From the NCBI GenBank assembly GCA_003640385.1, contig RCAB01000300.1, positions 1 to 64,000 of the forward strand: a stretch of 64,000 bases of DNA, written 5' to 3'. The notes under the pieces were generated by a model that worked only from the letters and a program-made list of their open reading frames with translations, was not told where the DNA came from and ran no database searches. This DNA is from Setaria digitata. Taxonomy: Eukaryota; Nematoda; Chromadorea; Rhabditida; Setariidae. This document shows positions 1 to 22,168 of the stretch, one piece after another. Within the stretch, counting starts at the first letter, position 1, and every line of letters starts with the position of its first letter. The position numbers were made by a program, and so were the translations under genes.

Positions 1-257
1 TTTTTTTTTACTTGTTCAGGACTAAACATCCGCAATTTGTATCTAAATAAATTACTTTCTTTGTCATTAAGTGCTTAGTTATTATTCAGATGAAGATTAC
101 AGTGAATACATTGCTCTGGCTGACTGACTTGGTTCTAAACATATTTATAAAATCGAATTTAGTTACTGCAAAAATAGTGAATATAAATCTGTTTTTCTGG
201 GAATGAAGATAGATTTTGATCAGATATATCCCCCTTTTTATTTGCATTTTACTGCAG

Positions 258-3200
258 GAGGAGAATCTGTTGGTATCGTCGAGCTAGCACCGAATCCGAA
301 GATTCCTCACGACAAGTTGGAAACCTCAAAAGAACGTGATTTTAAATGTGGTACTATAGAAACTGGTTTGTTAATGTATTCACTGTCGTAATAATCTGTT
401 TCACTGTCCCTGAGTATCGAAATTTATAGCCTAAATTTTTATTTAAATAATTTAGACCATGAATATAAAAAGTTCATGAGCGAGAGAGAAAATCCTCAGA
501 AACCAGATCCTATATCGATGGAACAGTTAATCAAGGAAATCGATGAAAAGGAGAAAATGATTGAAAGTTAGTTTTCTCTTTTTATTTGTTCTGTTTCTTC
601 ACATTTCCATAAGTTAGTTTGAGTTATTAAAATCATATTTCGATGTCGAGAAAAGAGGTAACTAAAAATTAAACAGGAAGCAATTTATTAAATCGACAGA
701 CATTTTCATGCCTTTTCATTGAATAAAAAAAAAACATTAGAAACAAAGAAAATTTACACCTTCTACTCTATAACTTTTCTATATCCAAGTCTCCTATTTG
801 AAGGAATTTTGGTAGAGTTAAGTCAGTTTTTTTTTTTTTTTTTTTTCTAGTAATATTTGACTATTTCAGAGAATGCTGTGCAGGAAACACCGCTCACCCA
901 ATTTATGATCAAGAAAAGTATCCGACGCATTGAGGTAGCCTCTCACAATAATTTTTTCTTTTTTTAGATAATTGTATTAAATTGATATCTAATAGCTAAT
1001 CCTTTTTCAAAAAACTTTCACGCTTCGTAATGTTTTGTTTTTGTATTCCCATCATAATGATTGATGCCTTCTTAAATGCTTCATTTCTCTTAATTTTTTG
1101 CGAACCTAAATCAAGAATTTTTCATGTTACCGTTTTAACGGTAATATTTCAAGCAGAAAAAGGTTTTTTCTATAATGTCTTTATTCGGTAAAACAATTAT
1201 TTTGAATGATTTCACTGTAGGAAAAAAAGCGTTCTCGTGAAGAAGAGAAGCGTGAGCGTATTGAACGCCGTTATGAAAGTGAATTAAAAGATAAGCAAGA
1301 TCGAAAAGACTTAAAAAAAGTGACTGAGTTCCGTAACTCGAAATTTGAGCGAAGCCGTGAAGGTGCTATGAAAGAAAAAGAAAGGTTTGAAATGCATGCA
1401 TTATTTTGCTTTAATTCTTTCGATGTACACATCGGCTTTTAATTTTTTTAGCTTGAAATTTTGTTTAATAGTGACAATCTGGCAGAATGTTTTCGAGATA
1501 TTATAGAGATTGTTTTAAATGCATTTAACAGACTTTTTATAAATTTGGAAATGTTAATGTGGGGAAGAAGAAACATAGTCTAGTGTTGGCTTATTAGATC
1601 GTTGATCATTAAGGTAAAAATTTTCTAGGACGAAAATTCGTGCATACCGCTCAGGTGATTACAATCGTAATGGTACAGTAGAAAAAAGTAATAAATGGTC
1701 TGAGAGTAACGATCGAGATAATGTTCATTTGTCAAAGAAAGGAACCGATCCATCAGGTAAGCAGTTTATAATTTACATATCAGAAATAGCTGTAAAATAA
1801 GGCTGCCGCCTTGTTATGCTGAGTTGAAAGAAACGCTGATTTATGTTTGCAGCCAGCAGAGATTTTTTGCCGAAAAAGGCGAAGCAGAATGGTGAGAATC
1901 AAAACTTGGAAGTTGAAAAAATTGACGACTCGGAAAAAAGGAAAGAAGCAAGAAAAGATGAAGCCGTCACGAACAAAATTATGTTAGTAGAAGATATTGT
2001 TGGAACGGAGCTGCCTGTTTGGGACTTTTTATACCTCAAAAATCTGCACATACAAAGGGATCGATCATATGTTTGGGAGACGAAGAACATATTATTTTAA
2101 TTGGTTTCAACAAAATTAAACCGTTTGCTGGAATTGATATACATTTCAAGATATTTAGCTGTTGGCACGATTCTGATTTAACACGTGCTTGATAATCACC
2201 ATGAAAAAAAACTGCCTTGAAGCAGATGCAGTGATACAGGTTACTTAGATAATAGTGATTTAGAGGAAATAACGAATACATCTAATTCTAAAATATCCAA
2301 ATTAATTAGCATATGTGAAATCCTTCAGAAATTGAAAGCACATGTTCTATGAAAATGCGTAATCAAAATCGACGTCGATGCGATATCACCTTTTCATTTT
2401 CTGCCAGAAATTTTTGTAAATCAATGCAATTTTAGACCGAACAAACAGAATATCAGAGTTTCGAAAGTGATAAATCGAACGGTAGCAGGCAAAACTGCAT
2501 CAGTTGAGAAAAACGACAAAGACTTAGACAAAGGGAAGAAGGAAGAAAAAGCTGAAAATGGTTCTAGGCCTCGTCGTAATAAGGTGAGCAAACACTAGTT
2601 TAATGGGCTAGTGGCGTTTTTAATTGTCCTTCAGGTTTTTTTGACTTTTGTAGTGGGTAATTTTTGTTCCACGTTAACTGTGGTTGCACCTTTTGCCGAT
2701 ATTTAAATACCCGGCTTACTGTTGGGTTAGAGTGTTTCGTACAAAAAAATATGTACTCCACTGCACTTTCTCCTTCGTAATACACCTACGAATTTTCGTG
2801 TTGTAAAAATGAATTTTCTACAGTTTGGATTGGGTAAAAGGTGGGTTATGTTTTCTAAATCTTTATATTGGTTTTCAAAAAAAAAGATCCGAAGAAATCA
2901 GCTGTTTAGTATTTGTAGAGAAAAAAGTTTTGTTGGGAAATTTTTCAATTAAAAATTCGCTCCAATTTTTAGGTACTGCATTCAAGCATCATTTTATCTA
3001 ATTTTATTAAAAAGAAATGTAACCAACCTCTGGGTCGTACTCTATGAAGAGTTTTCTATTTTTAAGTCACAAATTTCATACTTTAAAATTTTTTCATAAT
3101 GCTTCATTATTTTTTTTCTTATCCCTTCTTACTTTTAAATTTAATTTGTAGGACCGTCCAGAGCGTGCGATATATCAACCTAGTGCCGTTCGCCGTCGAG

Positions 3201-3262
3201 CTGCAGCATTGGCTGCATCTGGTGCAGAAAAAGTCGCATCAGCTTCCAAAGAAAATCCGTGA
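258..3262 (+). CDS. smg-4: UPF3/SMG-4 nonsense-mediated decay factor (5' part outside window)
   Basis: UPF3 links exon-junction complexes to UPF2/UPF1 in nonsense-mediated mRNA decay. Visible exons are 258-365, 456-566, 870-934, 1221-1384, 1629-1756, 1853-1982, 2436-2583 and 3152-3262, about 321 codons. The first visible exon holds the end of the RRM-like UPF3 domain (IVELAPNPKIP, then GTIET/DHEYKKFM across the first intron, as in human UPF3B). A highly charged Lys/Arg/Glu region follows. The last exon carries DRPERAIYQPSAVRRR, which resembles the C-terminal exon-junction-binding motif (human RPALQLYDPGARFR). Frames join across every intron; the donor near 1982 (AT|GTTAGT) is the least certain. 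The start codon and the first half of the RRM lie upstream. A donor-like TTAG|GTAAGC just after the stop (3279) may mark a 3'-UTR intron. The family is firm; exon ends are inferred. Confidence 0.88.
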
Positions 3263-4004
3263 ATATGTGAGAGTTAGGTAAGCTTCGGGGCAGGAAAACC
3301 CTCCATTTTACACTCAGCAAATTAAACAGAAGTGCATATTATAATACTACACTCATTAATATTATAACCAATCATCTGAGAAATTGGGCTTTGGGTATGA
3401 AAGTGATTGTGTGAGAGACATAGAACTTTTTGATTATAATGTTAATTTTGGCATATTTTCTTGCATATAGTAAGGGTCTCGATCTTGCTCTTCTACCATG
3501 TTTCGTTTTAACATTGTTTAGTGTTAATGTAGAATATTTTTTGCTCATCTTCGATTATTTTTTGTCAAGTATTAATTGTACAAATGTATTACATATTTCC
3601 TAATCTTCAATCAAAAAACTGTTCCTTGGTGGTGGACTCAGGGTGATTTGATTGTTATGTGTTTGTCTTATATGCGTAATGTAATGGTTTATTTTGAGGT
3701 GGGCTGTATTGGCAAGAAGTACCGGAAGAATTCGATATCTGAATAGTGGCTCATTCCCTGTACGTAGCAATGGCAGCAACGGCAGCAGTGGTGGTTTTTA
3801 ACAGTTTGTCAACTAAAAAGCGTACGAGTTATGGTTCAACAACTATTTTTGGCCAACAGAGATATGAACTTGGCCAACTTTGTAGAGACTGATACCGATG
3901 AGAATAAAATGCATCCATCCTTCATCAGTTTTAACTACTCACTCAGTCGATTGATTGCATTAGTAGCGTCGGAAATCCATTTTTTTTTAAACGATGCTAT
4001 TGTA

Positions 4005-4065
4005 ATATATACATATATATTTTATATATATATATATAATATATATATATGTATATATATATATT
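4005..4065. repeat. Imperfect (TA)n microsatellite
   Basis: About 60 bases of interrupted TA dinucleotides, with TATG and TTTTATA interruptions. It creates part of a spurious Tyr/Ile-rich open frame on the plus strand. Confidence 0.9.
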
Positions 4066-5486
4066 TGAAGTGTAAGCACAAATTTTCCTTTACCAGCGAG
4101 TTTTGCGAGTGTTTTCTCTGCTGTATTATTTGTGCCGAGATGAATATCTACAGCACAGCACATTTAAGGCATTTTTGAAACTAACTTCTTTTCATATTAT
4201 TCCTGGACGATAATATACGAGGATTAAAATTCCCTAAATAAGTACTACAATCAAACATTTGTGTATCACAGGCTTTCATTCAGTTAGGGCACCTTTTAAC
4301 ATTTCCAAAATTTGCAACTTTGCAGCTTATTTAATGTACAAAGTCAAAGAACCTAACTTTTTGATTAAGTAGACAAGGTGATGTACTCGTCTGGAGTAAC
4401 TAATGCGTTAAACCGAATGTTTCGCATCTTATGTTGTTTAAGCATAGCTTCTTCAAAGAAGTTGTCCACATTCAGAATTTCAATTGCTACATCTGTTTCA
4501 AGCATTTCGAGATGCAGAGCTTATCGGATTAGAGAAACGGAGTTATGCGCATGCAAACATATATAAGGTTTTTCTCGTCGACGGGTGCATGACCTCTATT
4601 TTTAGAAGTAGAGGAAATGATGAGACTCCGCTTTCGATCTCAAGATAATCACGTTTTGCGGTGTCACAGCAAGAAAACATGTTTATCCTTAGTTCCTTGT
4701 AAGTTGGAATTGGGGATGAACTATATAATTCCACAGTTACCCTAAATTTTATAGTGAAGCAAGTGTATTCTTGTCAAACACTGAATAATTTTAGTTAATT
4801 GTGGTGTTTGCCTAGACTGCTAGTTGGATATTATTTTATAATATCAGTTACATCTATTATTAATTAATGTAGCTGTTGAAGTGTACGTATTTCAGATCTT
4901 GTAATATTTTCAAGCCTTTCTTTTGTTTTTAAGCAATTTTTCCTTTTGTTTTTCTTTTTTTTTTTTTTTTTTTATAAATTTAGAATTTCATTGCTATGGT
5001 TTAAAGTGCCGTGATTGACTTCTTTATCAATCCTCAGTATTTGGAAAGTGCTTTAAATTATGTTGTATTTGTCCTCAGTTTTCTTGTCGCTACTGAATCA
5101 AATCTCCTGAATTTAGGCAAATTTAGAAATATATGATTTTCTGGTACTAGGATTCACTTCTTAATTTCATTAAGCAATTAAGTGCATCATACGAGATATC
5201 TTTTTTGGTAATTTGTATCCCTACATTGAATTTATTCCCTATGTGTCTTCTGCATATGAATTTTCGCATTTGGTCCTTCTGATAATTCCTCTACCTATAA
5301 TATAGCTCATCTTTTATCCTTCTCGCAATGCAGACCCATTTTTGTAATATTTTATTAATGATCTGTGGAGAGAAGAGATTTTTCGGATACTGTGTGTTGT
5401 GGTTTATTCTTGATAAATTTGTCCACATATGTTCCTTCACATTTTTAACTTTTTTAATAACCAATCTCAAAGTGATGGAAGACACA

Positions 5487-5521
5487 GAATTTCTGGTTCT
5501 ATCTCATAGAACCAGAAATTC
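5487..5521. repeat. Perfect inverted repeat (16-bp stem, 3-nt loop)
   Basis: The arm GAATTTCTGGTTCTAT at 5487-5502 is followed by CTC and then its exact reverse complement at 5506-5521. No partner copy or terminal-repeat element was noticed. It lies in otherwise empty sequence. Confidence 0.9.
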
Positions 5522-7282
5522 GTAAGATGAGAAGGAATTATTAATTAAGCCTCTCAATTGCAGTATCGCTTTTGTGTTAAGTTTGAAAATTTGAGACAAA
5601 ACTTACTTAACCAGAAAAGGTGGATTTTGTCCATCTCATTGAATGCTCCGAATCGTTCGAAGGAATTCTCACAAGGCTGAGGAAGAATCCTGCTTGTATT
5701 TTTTGATATTTTGAGTTGCAGCAGCATTTCATCAATGTTTACAATGCTTGAAACAGAAGCTTTCAGAATATTTTCATAATAATCAAGGCAGCAATGTAAA
5801 CAGCAGGTAGTACCAGCAATGTTTTAAGTATTTTCTAATTTAACGAAAAGTCTTCTCACCAATGAGTAAGCACTACAGTGGAGTTGGATTCAGAAGGAAA
5901 TGACAGCATAGTGAGCTTTCTTTATTTTTTAGTTACGTTTCATCTAGACTGGAAACAAGCCCTCATGATTTATTTCCTCGTGTATAATAATTTTTTTTCC
6001 TCCTTAAACAACAAAGCAATGAAATATTACGAATTGCAAAAGGGGATGGAAATTATACTTTCCAGTAAATATGCTATGTTAACTCAAATATAACTAGCCT
6101 CGAAAATTACTGCCATTCGTCTTTTCCAGCCTAGTTAACATGTTTTTTTTTCAGTGGAATATCTAACAATTTTTACATTGTTCCGTCTTCTCTTTCTTTC
6201 TTTCTTTCATAAAAAGAGGGAAAATTCTTGTTGTATTTTTTTCTTATCAACTCTAAAAATTAAATGAAAAGAACAAATTCTTTTATATTTTTATTAATTA
6301 CGAAATTAGCTGATATTATATGCCTTTTGTGTATAGTATTTGCACATATACAAAGGAGAACGTTTTGAACTGATTATGTCTGTTTTACATTAGTATTTTT
6401 TTAAATAACGGAACATTTCAGTGAAATTATCATCTTTAAGTCTATGGAAACATTGTAGCACATACTAAATAGCGGCAGAATGCGATATATTAATAAATAA
6501 GATTAAATAAGTAAAAGGTGATGGTAAATATTGAAAGCAGAAAAATGATCGGATGATTTAAATAATATTGGGAGGTGAATCGTCGGAGCTAGTGATGAAT
6601 CTAGAATTACATTATGAGTTTCATTTGGATAGTACGGTTGAAACATTCCGTCACGAGATTTTTATTCAGCCTAATCTTTCACGAATCACTCGTTCATGCA
6701 TGATAGCGATGATAAGGTATACATATCTCTTTCGATAGACTAATTAATTGTACCTCATTTCACAGTAAACAAATTGGAATAAACTACGGTATAAATTATT
6801 ACGCAATCCTTTTTACTAAGCATAAAAATTTTCGGTTTTTTATCCCTGATGCGTGAAGGACTATAGAAGAAATGCTGCAAAGCGTTAAATTGGTATATTA
6901 AAACCATTTGAGCATAAATATGATGCAAAAATTTCAAATCAATTTATAGGAGCTGTTGTCAGATAGTTAGTTAAAACTAGCTAATAATCATTTATTATAA
7001 AAAGTTGCCATAAATTTCGTTGTTGTTCTAACTTTTGCTAATTAATGATTCCTGCTTGCTGAATTCTTCTTCAATAAATTTGACTATTTAAGTAACCTCA
7101 TTTATTTTTAAATTTCCTTTCAGGTTATGCGCAAGAATCACAAATCAAGTTTCCTTTAAAGAAATTCATTTAAGAAAATATCGCCACTGTATTTATTTTA
7201 GATTTTTAAGAAAGATTAGTTTGTAATTTCGTGCCAGATTTATTTATTTAGCGCAAGATTGACTTTAAAAAATTGATACGTA

Positions 7283-8680
7283 CTATTTGATTACTTCTTC
7301 ATAAACTTCAGGAATTGTATTTCGAATGTTTGAAATAATTCGAAAAGCACATGACACTTCTAGGAAACAAGCGTACTGAAAATAAAGAATTGTAACAGTT
7401 CTATTTCTCTGGAAAGAAATCATTGCCTCAAAATTACAAGAAATTGTTCTTGTTAATATTGCCAAAAATCCCGGATATCTACTTCAAGAAGTCGTTTGCT
7501 GCAAAATTGACACATAACTGTTACATGACCTTAAGCACAAAGTTTTAAATGAATATAGCTGTGAAAATTTGCCTGATGTTAAATAATTAAGTGTTGTTAT
7601 GGTTAATCTGTAAAGCTTAATCGCATTTCGAAAAGAGGAAAACAGCAGACGTGAATAAGTGATTGACCTAGAGACTTAAGTGAAGAATTGATGTCTCAAT
7701 TATTAAGGTCAGAAGTAAATTTCAAACTTACTAAGTCTCTCTGGCGCTTTAAAAGTAGTCGAGTAGCCTATAAGGAAGAGAACTATTACATACTTATCAG
7801 AAGGAAAAGATCGAGCTCTGATAACAAGAAAAAACAATGCGAAGCAATTCGAAAAACTAAGAGCAATTTAGTGCTTTTGAAAACTGATAGGAATAAATTA
7901 CCAAATAGAAGTGAATCACTTGCAAAATGTCCTCAAATTACAACACTGATCAACAGCAGAAGTAGCCACATCTTATCCACTTTCTGATAATTCAGTCTGT
8001 TCGTCAGCTGATCAACCACTTCCAGAATGTACTCACCTTGTAGATGCACTCGTCCTATCTTTACTACGTTTCCTTTCTTCACTAAGTCAAACTTTTTTCG
8101 GTATGGTATTAATTTTATGGAAACAGTGCTCGCCAGTTCTCCTGTCAGCACTATTTCTTCTATACTTTCCCATTCACACTCAAGCAACACTTTTGACACG
8201 TATTGTTCATGGCAGGTATGTCATTTGGACCTTTTCTACTTTGGAAAATTATTTCTATTTTTGTATTACTTTAAAGTTCAAAGTTGCGCGAACTTCAAGG
8301 CTAAAGAGAAAAGTCCATAATCACTTTCTAATGAGGATGTAGCTGTCAGAAAAGATTGAGGCTATATCACCTCAATCTTACTAATCTTCTGGCTAGAAAT
8401 TTAGCCAGTGATAATGCGAAAGTACTAACTGCGCCATCCTAAACCATAATGTAAAATATTACCAATGCAGCTGACACTTTTTGCAGATTATTTGACATTT
8501 ATCCACCTTTACCAGTCGAGAGAGAATTGAAATTGCTCCAGTCAAAGAAACGCCGAAGCAACAATTTGCGGAATTGTTTCTTCTCACCTGTCCAGTGTTT
8601 GCTACCATTTGATAACAGCCGTTCAATGGAAAGTAATATCAAGAAACTTGTGGAATTCTCCAAATAATTCAACATTTCTT
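7283..8680 (-). CDS. Unidentified gene fragment with possible telomere-type OB fold
   Basis: Three minus-strand pieces look exonic. (1) About 8660-8595 or 8660-8515, with donors ACAG|GTGAGA or ACTG|GTAAAG, both phase 1. (2) About 8160 or 8187 down to 8037, with a strong donor CAAG|GTGAGT, encoding ELASTVSIKLIP then LVKKGNVVKIGRVHLQ. (3) From 7375, after a strong acceptor TTTATTTTCAG, to a stop at 7308 (phase 1) or 7283 (phase 0). Phase 1 joins are possible throughout. Segment 2 resembles by eye the POT1 first OB fold (YKNGDIVRFHRLKIQVY), a telomeric single-strand DNA-binding domain. Nematode POT proteins are short single-OB proteins. The acceptor of segment 2 is weak and no start codon was located, so this could be a pseudogene or an incomplete model. 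The function is a guess. Confidence 0.35.
8352..8408. repeat. Two adjacent small hairpins
   Basis: A perfect 10-bp stem (AAGATTGAGG / CCTCAATCTT, loop 8362-8369) is followed about 9 bases later by a 7-bp stem (CTGGCTA / TAGCCAG, 8389-8408). Both lie in a presumed intron of the minus-strand fragment. Confidence 0.75.
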
Positions 8681-8708
8681 TTTTTAAAATGTAACTGTAA
8701 CTGATCAT

Positions 8709-9797
8709 CCATCTTCAAATCTCAGAGTTTCGTTTTAAAAAAAGAAAATCTTGTTTTCCCAAATCAACCAGCACTCGCTTCGATGAATAGACATGAAGAA
8801 TTCTTTCAATATTAATTCCAGCAAAGTCAGCAGAACTGAGTTCCGGGCATTGGTAATATAAATCCAAACATGAACAAACCATCTCCGACAAAATCAGTTA
8901 TTTCATCTACTCATGAAAAAGGAAATAAGAAATCAATAATAGGAATTACTACTTCGTGTTTTAGTCATGATTTCCTTTTTTTTATGATTTTAAAAGCTCG
9001 TAACTGATCTGACTGCAGCTGATGCCAAAGATATCAGAAGCACTGTTAGATANAAAGAAATCAATAATAGGAATTACTGCTTCGTGTTTTAGTCATGATT
9101 TCCTTTTTTTTATGACTTTAAAAGCCCGTAACTGATCTGACTGCAGCTGATGCCAAAGATATCAGAAGCACTGTTAGATATGCAAGTACGGTAATAAAAA
9201 TGTCGAAAGTTCAAAATGAACAAAAAGTAATTTTATCCCTGTTAATAACAATAAGTGAGGTTTCAATTTTCCAGTTTTCACTTATTTACATCAATAGCGC
9301 CAGAGAAAATTACAACAACAGCAGCGTTATCATTATCAAAATTGATATTAATGAGAGTAAAAGTGAAGATAATTAACTCAAGTTTTTCTTGCCTTTGATT
9401 ATTTATTATTCGAAACTAGCACAGAATTAAATTAAGCAGTTAGTATCAGATGGAACTACAATTTATGATAAATATCAAATTCAATAGATTGGGTCGAACA
9501 ATATTTGTCGAATAAAATTTGCTCATTTTGTTGTTTCAAGATAGAATCTTGGCACTTGAAGATAGGCAGTCAGCCTTCCAAATTATTTTAACCGCTCAGA
9601 TTTAACCCTTCATTAACTTATATTGAAACTTTGAACTAGAATATATTTTGAATTAGATATAATGGTAACTAATGTTCTCCACAGGAGAGTTTTAAAATTT
9701 CGGTAGAAAGCTGATTCTGGTTGGCTTTGACTATTTTTGTAATTTATTTCAACAGCAAAATCCTGTTTAATACATCATTTCCTCAACTAACAATGAC
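8709..9797. other. Interval without a recognised gene
   Basis: Lies between the putative OB-fold gene and the UGPase 3' end. It contains one duplicated segment split by an N (see 8927-9180). No start exon for the OB-fold fragment was recognised here. Confidence 0.5.
8927..9180. repeat. Near-identical tandem duplicate flanking a single N (likely assembly join)
   Basis: About 126 bases (8927-9052) recur at 9055-9180 with about three substitutions. The only separator is the unknown base at 9053. This looks like overlapping contig or haplotype ends that were not merged. Confidence 0.85.
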
Positions 9798-13651
<3,854 letters not shown>

Positions 13652-13685
13652 ATTATATACTCAAAGTTTCCTTTTACCTCAAATA

Positions 13686-13691
13686 ATTCTG
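13686..13691 (-). promoter_or_regulatory. Candidate trans-splice acceptor of the UGPase gene
   Basis: On the minus strand a TCTTTTGCAG site ends at 13689, about 38 bases before the ATG at 13651. No coding exon upstream fits. A 3' splice site in this place is typical of spliced-leader addition in nematodes; this is inference. Confidence 0.45.
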
Positions 13692-14700
13692 CAAAAGACT
13701 TCAGGTAAAATGGGAAACAATACGAATCGTCGTCAAGAAATGCAACACGCAATGTCATCAAATACACTAACACTACTCACTATATGTAACTAATATTGAT
13801 AATGTGCTGCACCGTAAATTGTCCACCTTTCTTCGTCTTTCACTATAAACCTTCCTCTTTCTCTAATTCACTCACTTTTTACCAATAGAAACACGCTTGG
13901 ACTTCGTTCTTAAATGAACCTGTAGTGTCGAGTGGGTGATCGTACGACTAACTTCATATAGCTCCCTGCTGGAATCAGGTGAAGTCCTTCAGATTAAAAA
14001 ATACTCATATACATTTGCACAAGTACTAATTTAAATACCCAAAAGTAAATATTCATGTATACTGGGAAATACGCATGACTACATTACGCACAGAAATGTG
14101 CAGTAAACGTATGTGCACAACAGTGCTACATATTTCCTATTATAAATGTTCCTACTAAATTAACCATCAAACTAAACATAAGTCTAATAATAAATGGCGT
14201 GAGTAGCCAAAATTATAGAAAAAATTTTCAAAAATATATTTTGCATTGAGAAAAAGCTATTAACGATCTTTCATTTTGACCCGATTTAAATATCACAATC
14301 AAAAAGGAATACAACATAACAAAATAACCAACAAGAAACAAAGCAATAAAAAAAGTAACTGTTACAGCAATAAGTCAGACTTCAACAAAATTTCGAGTTA
14401 TATTTCAAATTGAACTTAATCGCAGATATTTTCATCCCCTTGAGAATCTGTAAATAAACTGAAAATATCTCGAACATAGACGAATCAAAACCAAGTTTCT
14501 CCTTTCTTAAACATTATTTATGAATACTAAACTGAATGATCTCAGCACGAAAAATAAAGCTTTAACATCAAAAAGCATTTAAATAACCTAAGATATATTG
14601 TACTTTTAAATACTTCGTAGAGAAGCACAAAACTGCAACTATGACTTTAAAAGAGATGTAACAAAGTAGTCAAACATTACCAATTCTTTCGATATGCATT
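13692..14700. other. Spacer between UGPase and helicase genes
   Basis: About 1 kb between the 3' end of the helicase and the 5' end of the UGPase, both on the minus strand. No exon recognised. It should contain the UGPase promoter and the helicase 3' UTR. Confidence 0.6.
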
Positions 14701-20821
<6,121 letters not shown>

Positions 20822-20845
20822 CCAGACACTTCGGTTCCACTCAGT

Positions 20846-20852
20846 CCTGGAA
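20846..20852 (-). promoter_or_regulatory. Candidate trans-splice acceptor of the helicase gene
   Basis: On the minus strand TCAATATTTCCAG ends at 20847, about 25 bases before the ATG at 20821. No upstream coding exon is needed. It is a plausible spliced-leader addition site. Confidence 0.5.
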
Positions 20853-22120
20853 ATATTGAAAAAGATCTAAAAACATAACTACGCAGGGTTCCAGTCATTT
20901 AAATGACGTCCCAATTAGCCCCACACGTGATAGGCAACCGCCTCCGCTCCAGACAGAAATAAGTTCTGAGCCGACCTTTTTCATTTGAAAATAGTTGCAT
21001 GTTACAAACAATCACTTCACAACTCTTTGAAGAAACAACAGCTCTCTACTCGGATGGTTAATCACGTGACAACGTCAAGGTTAACAGCTGTGATGACTCA
21101 TAGATAAGGATTGCCAAGCGGTTGGTGTAGGAAGTTGCTGGGGTGGGAGTTGCAGGTGTAGCGTGGCGTGCGTGTATCTCTCTTTGCGTAGTCTTCAGTG
21201 CTACAGATGAAGGTAATTACAGTAGAGGACGCGTGAGTTAGTGAACGTGATGAATGATATGATGCGGTACACGTGGACTCATCGACTTCGTTTCCACTTT
21301 TGCTTACACCAGTACGTGTGGTGGGGAAAGAGAGGAGAGCGAAATTTCTTAGTTGCATTATTCGATTTCAAGTCAAAAATCCTTGTTATGATTGGATTGT
21401 TAATCTTTGCTTGGATATGGAGTCGAAGACCTCATGTTTTTTTGTGGACTGTAGATTTTGCGTATTTCTTTTCCCAGTTTTTTCACATTTCCCTTCATTT
21501 TGTATTCTTACATTCCTGTGTTAAGATTATTTTGAAGTTGCTTCCGTATTATCTGGCTGATATAACATCAGGAATGTACAGAAAATTATTGGATCATTAC
21601 CAGAGTTTATTAGTCTGTTTTAGTGTAAAAAAGAATTAGAGGGGAACAGGAAATAGAGTTCATAATATCCGCTCATCATTAAATTGATCTGTCACTATCG
21701 TTCGGATTACTGTGCCGTCGCTTATGTGCTCTCGGATTTATTTACTAATCTGGAAAGTATATTTTTAGGTTTATATTTCTTCTGATTTATGTTCACTTCT
21801 CTTTTACGATTTGTTGTTGATTACTCTTTTTTTTTGCCTAATAGAGCAGGTTACGTTGGCAACATTTTAGCGTATAACAGGACGAAGATTTACAGAGTTT
21901 AGCAAGCTTCATACTTTGTAGTTTGGTTTAGACTCTAAAAAGTTTTGGAAAAATAAGGAGTAGAATACTGAACACGGGCTTATAACTTGAATGGTGAGAA
22001 ATATCATGAGCAGTATAGTACTTTTGATGTTTTATTATTATTTTTTTTTTTTTTTTTCATTTTACCATGTTTCTTAAAGTTGGCGGTCAATTTTAAATTC
22101 GATTTCTGCACTCTTTCCAT
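20853..22120. other. Divergent 5' region between helicase and cebp-1
   Basis: This 1.3-kb stretch separates the minus-strand helicase and the plus-strand bZIP gene, so it should hold both promoters. It contains a 132-codon plus-strand open frame at 21241-21639 with hydrophobic stretches and no recognisable family, and a T run at about 22042-22058. I could not call a promoter element. Confidence 0.5.
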
Positions 22121-22126
22121 CTTCAG
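22121..22126 (+). promoter_or_regulatory. Candidate trans-splice acceptor of cebp-1
   Basis: CTCTTTCCATCTTCAG ends at 22126, 42 bases before the first in-frame ATG (22169). It is a good nematode 3' splice site with no matching upstream exon. Confidence 0.5.
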
Positions 22127-22168
22127 ATAAATATTTTATTTACTTTTCGGCACTGAAGGTTGTGATAT

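Larger units (their letters stand above)
3263..7282. other. Gene-poor AT-rich interval
   Basis: No exon chain with matching splice phases was found on either strand. The interval lies between the 3' end of smg-4 and the 3' end of the minus-strand fragment at 7.3 kb, so the two flanking genes converge here. It holds a TA-rich microsatellite near 4005-4065, a T run near 4957-4972 and a perfect hairpin at 5487-5521. Open frames of 60-115 codons are present but look like chance in AT-rich DNA. Confidence 0.6.

Noticed and set aside
3831..4178. 115-codon plus-strand open frame
   Set aside because: Its middle is the TA microsatellite and no splice sites or homology support it.
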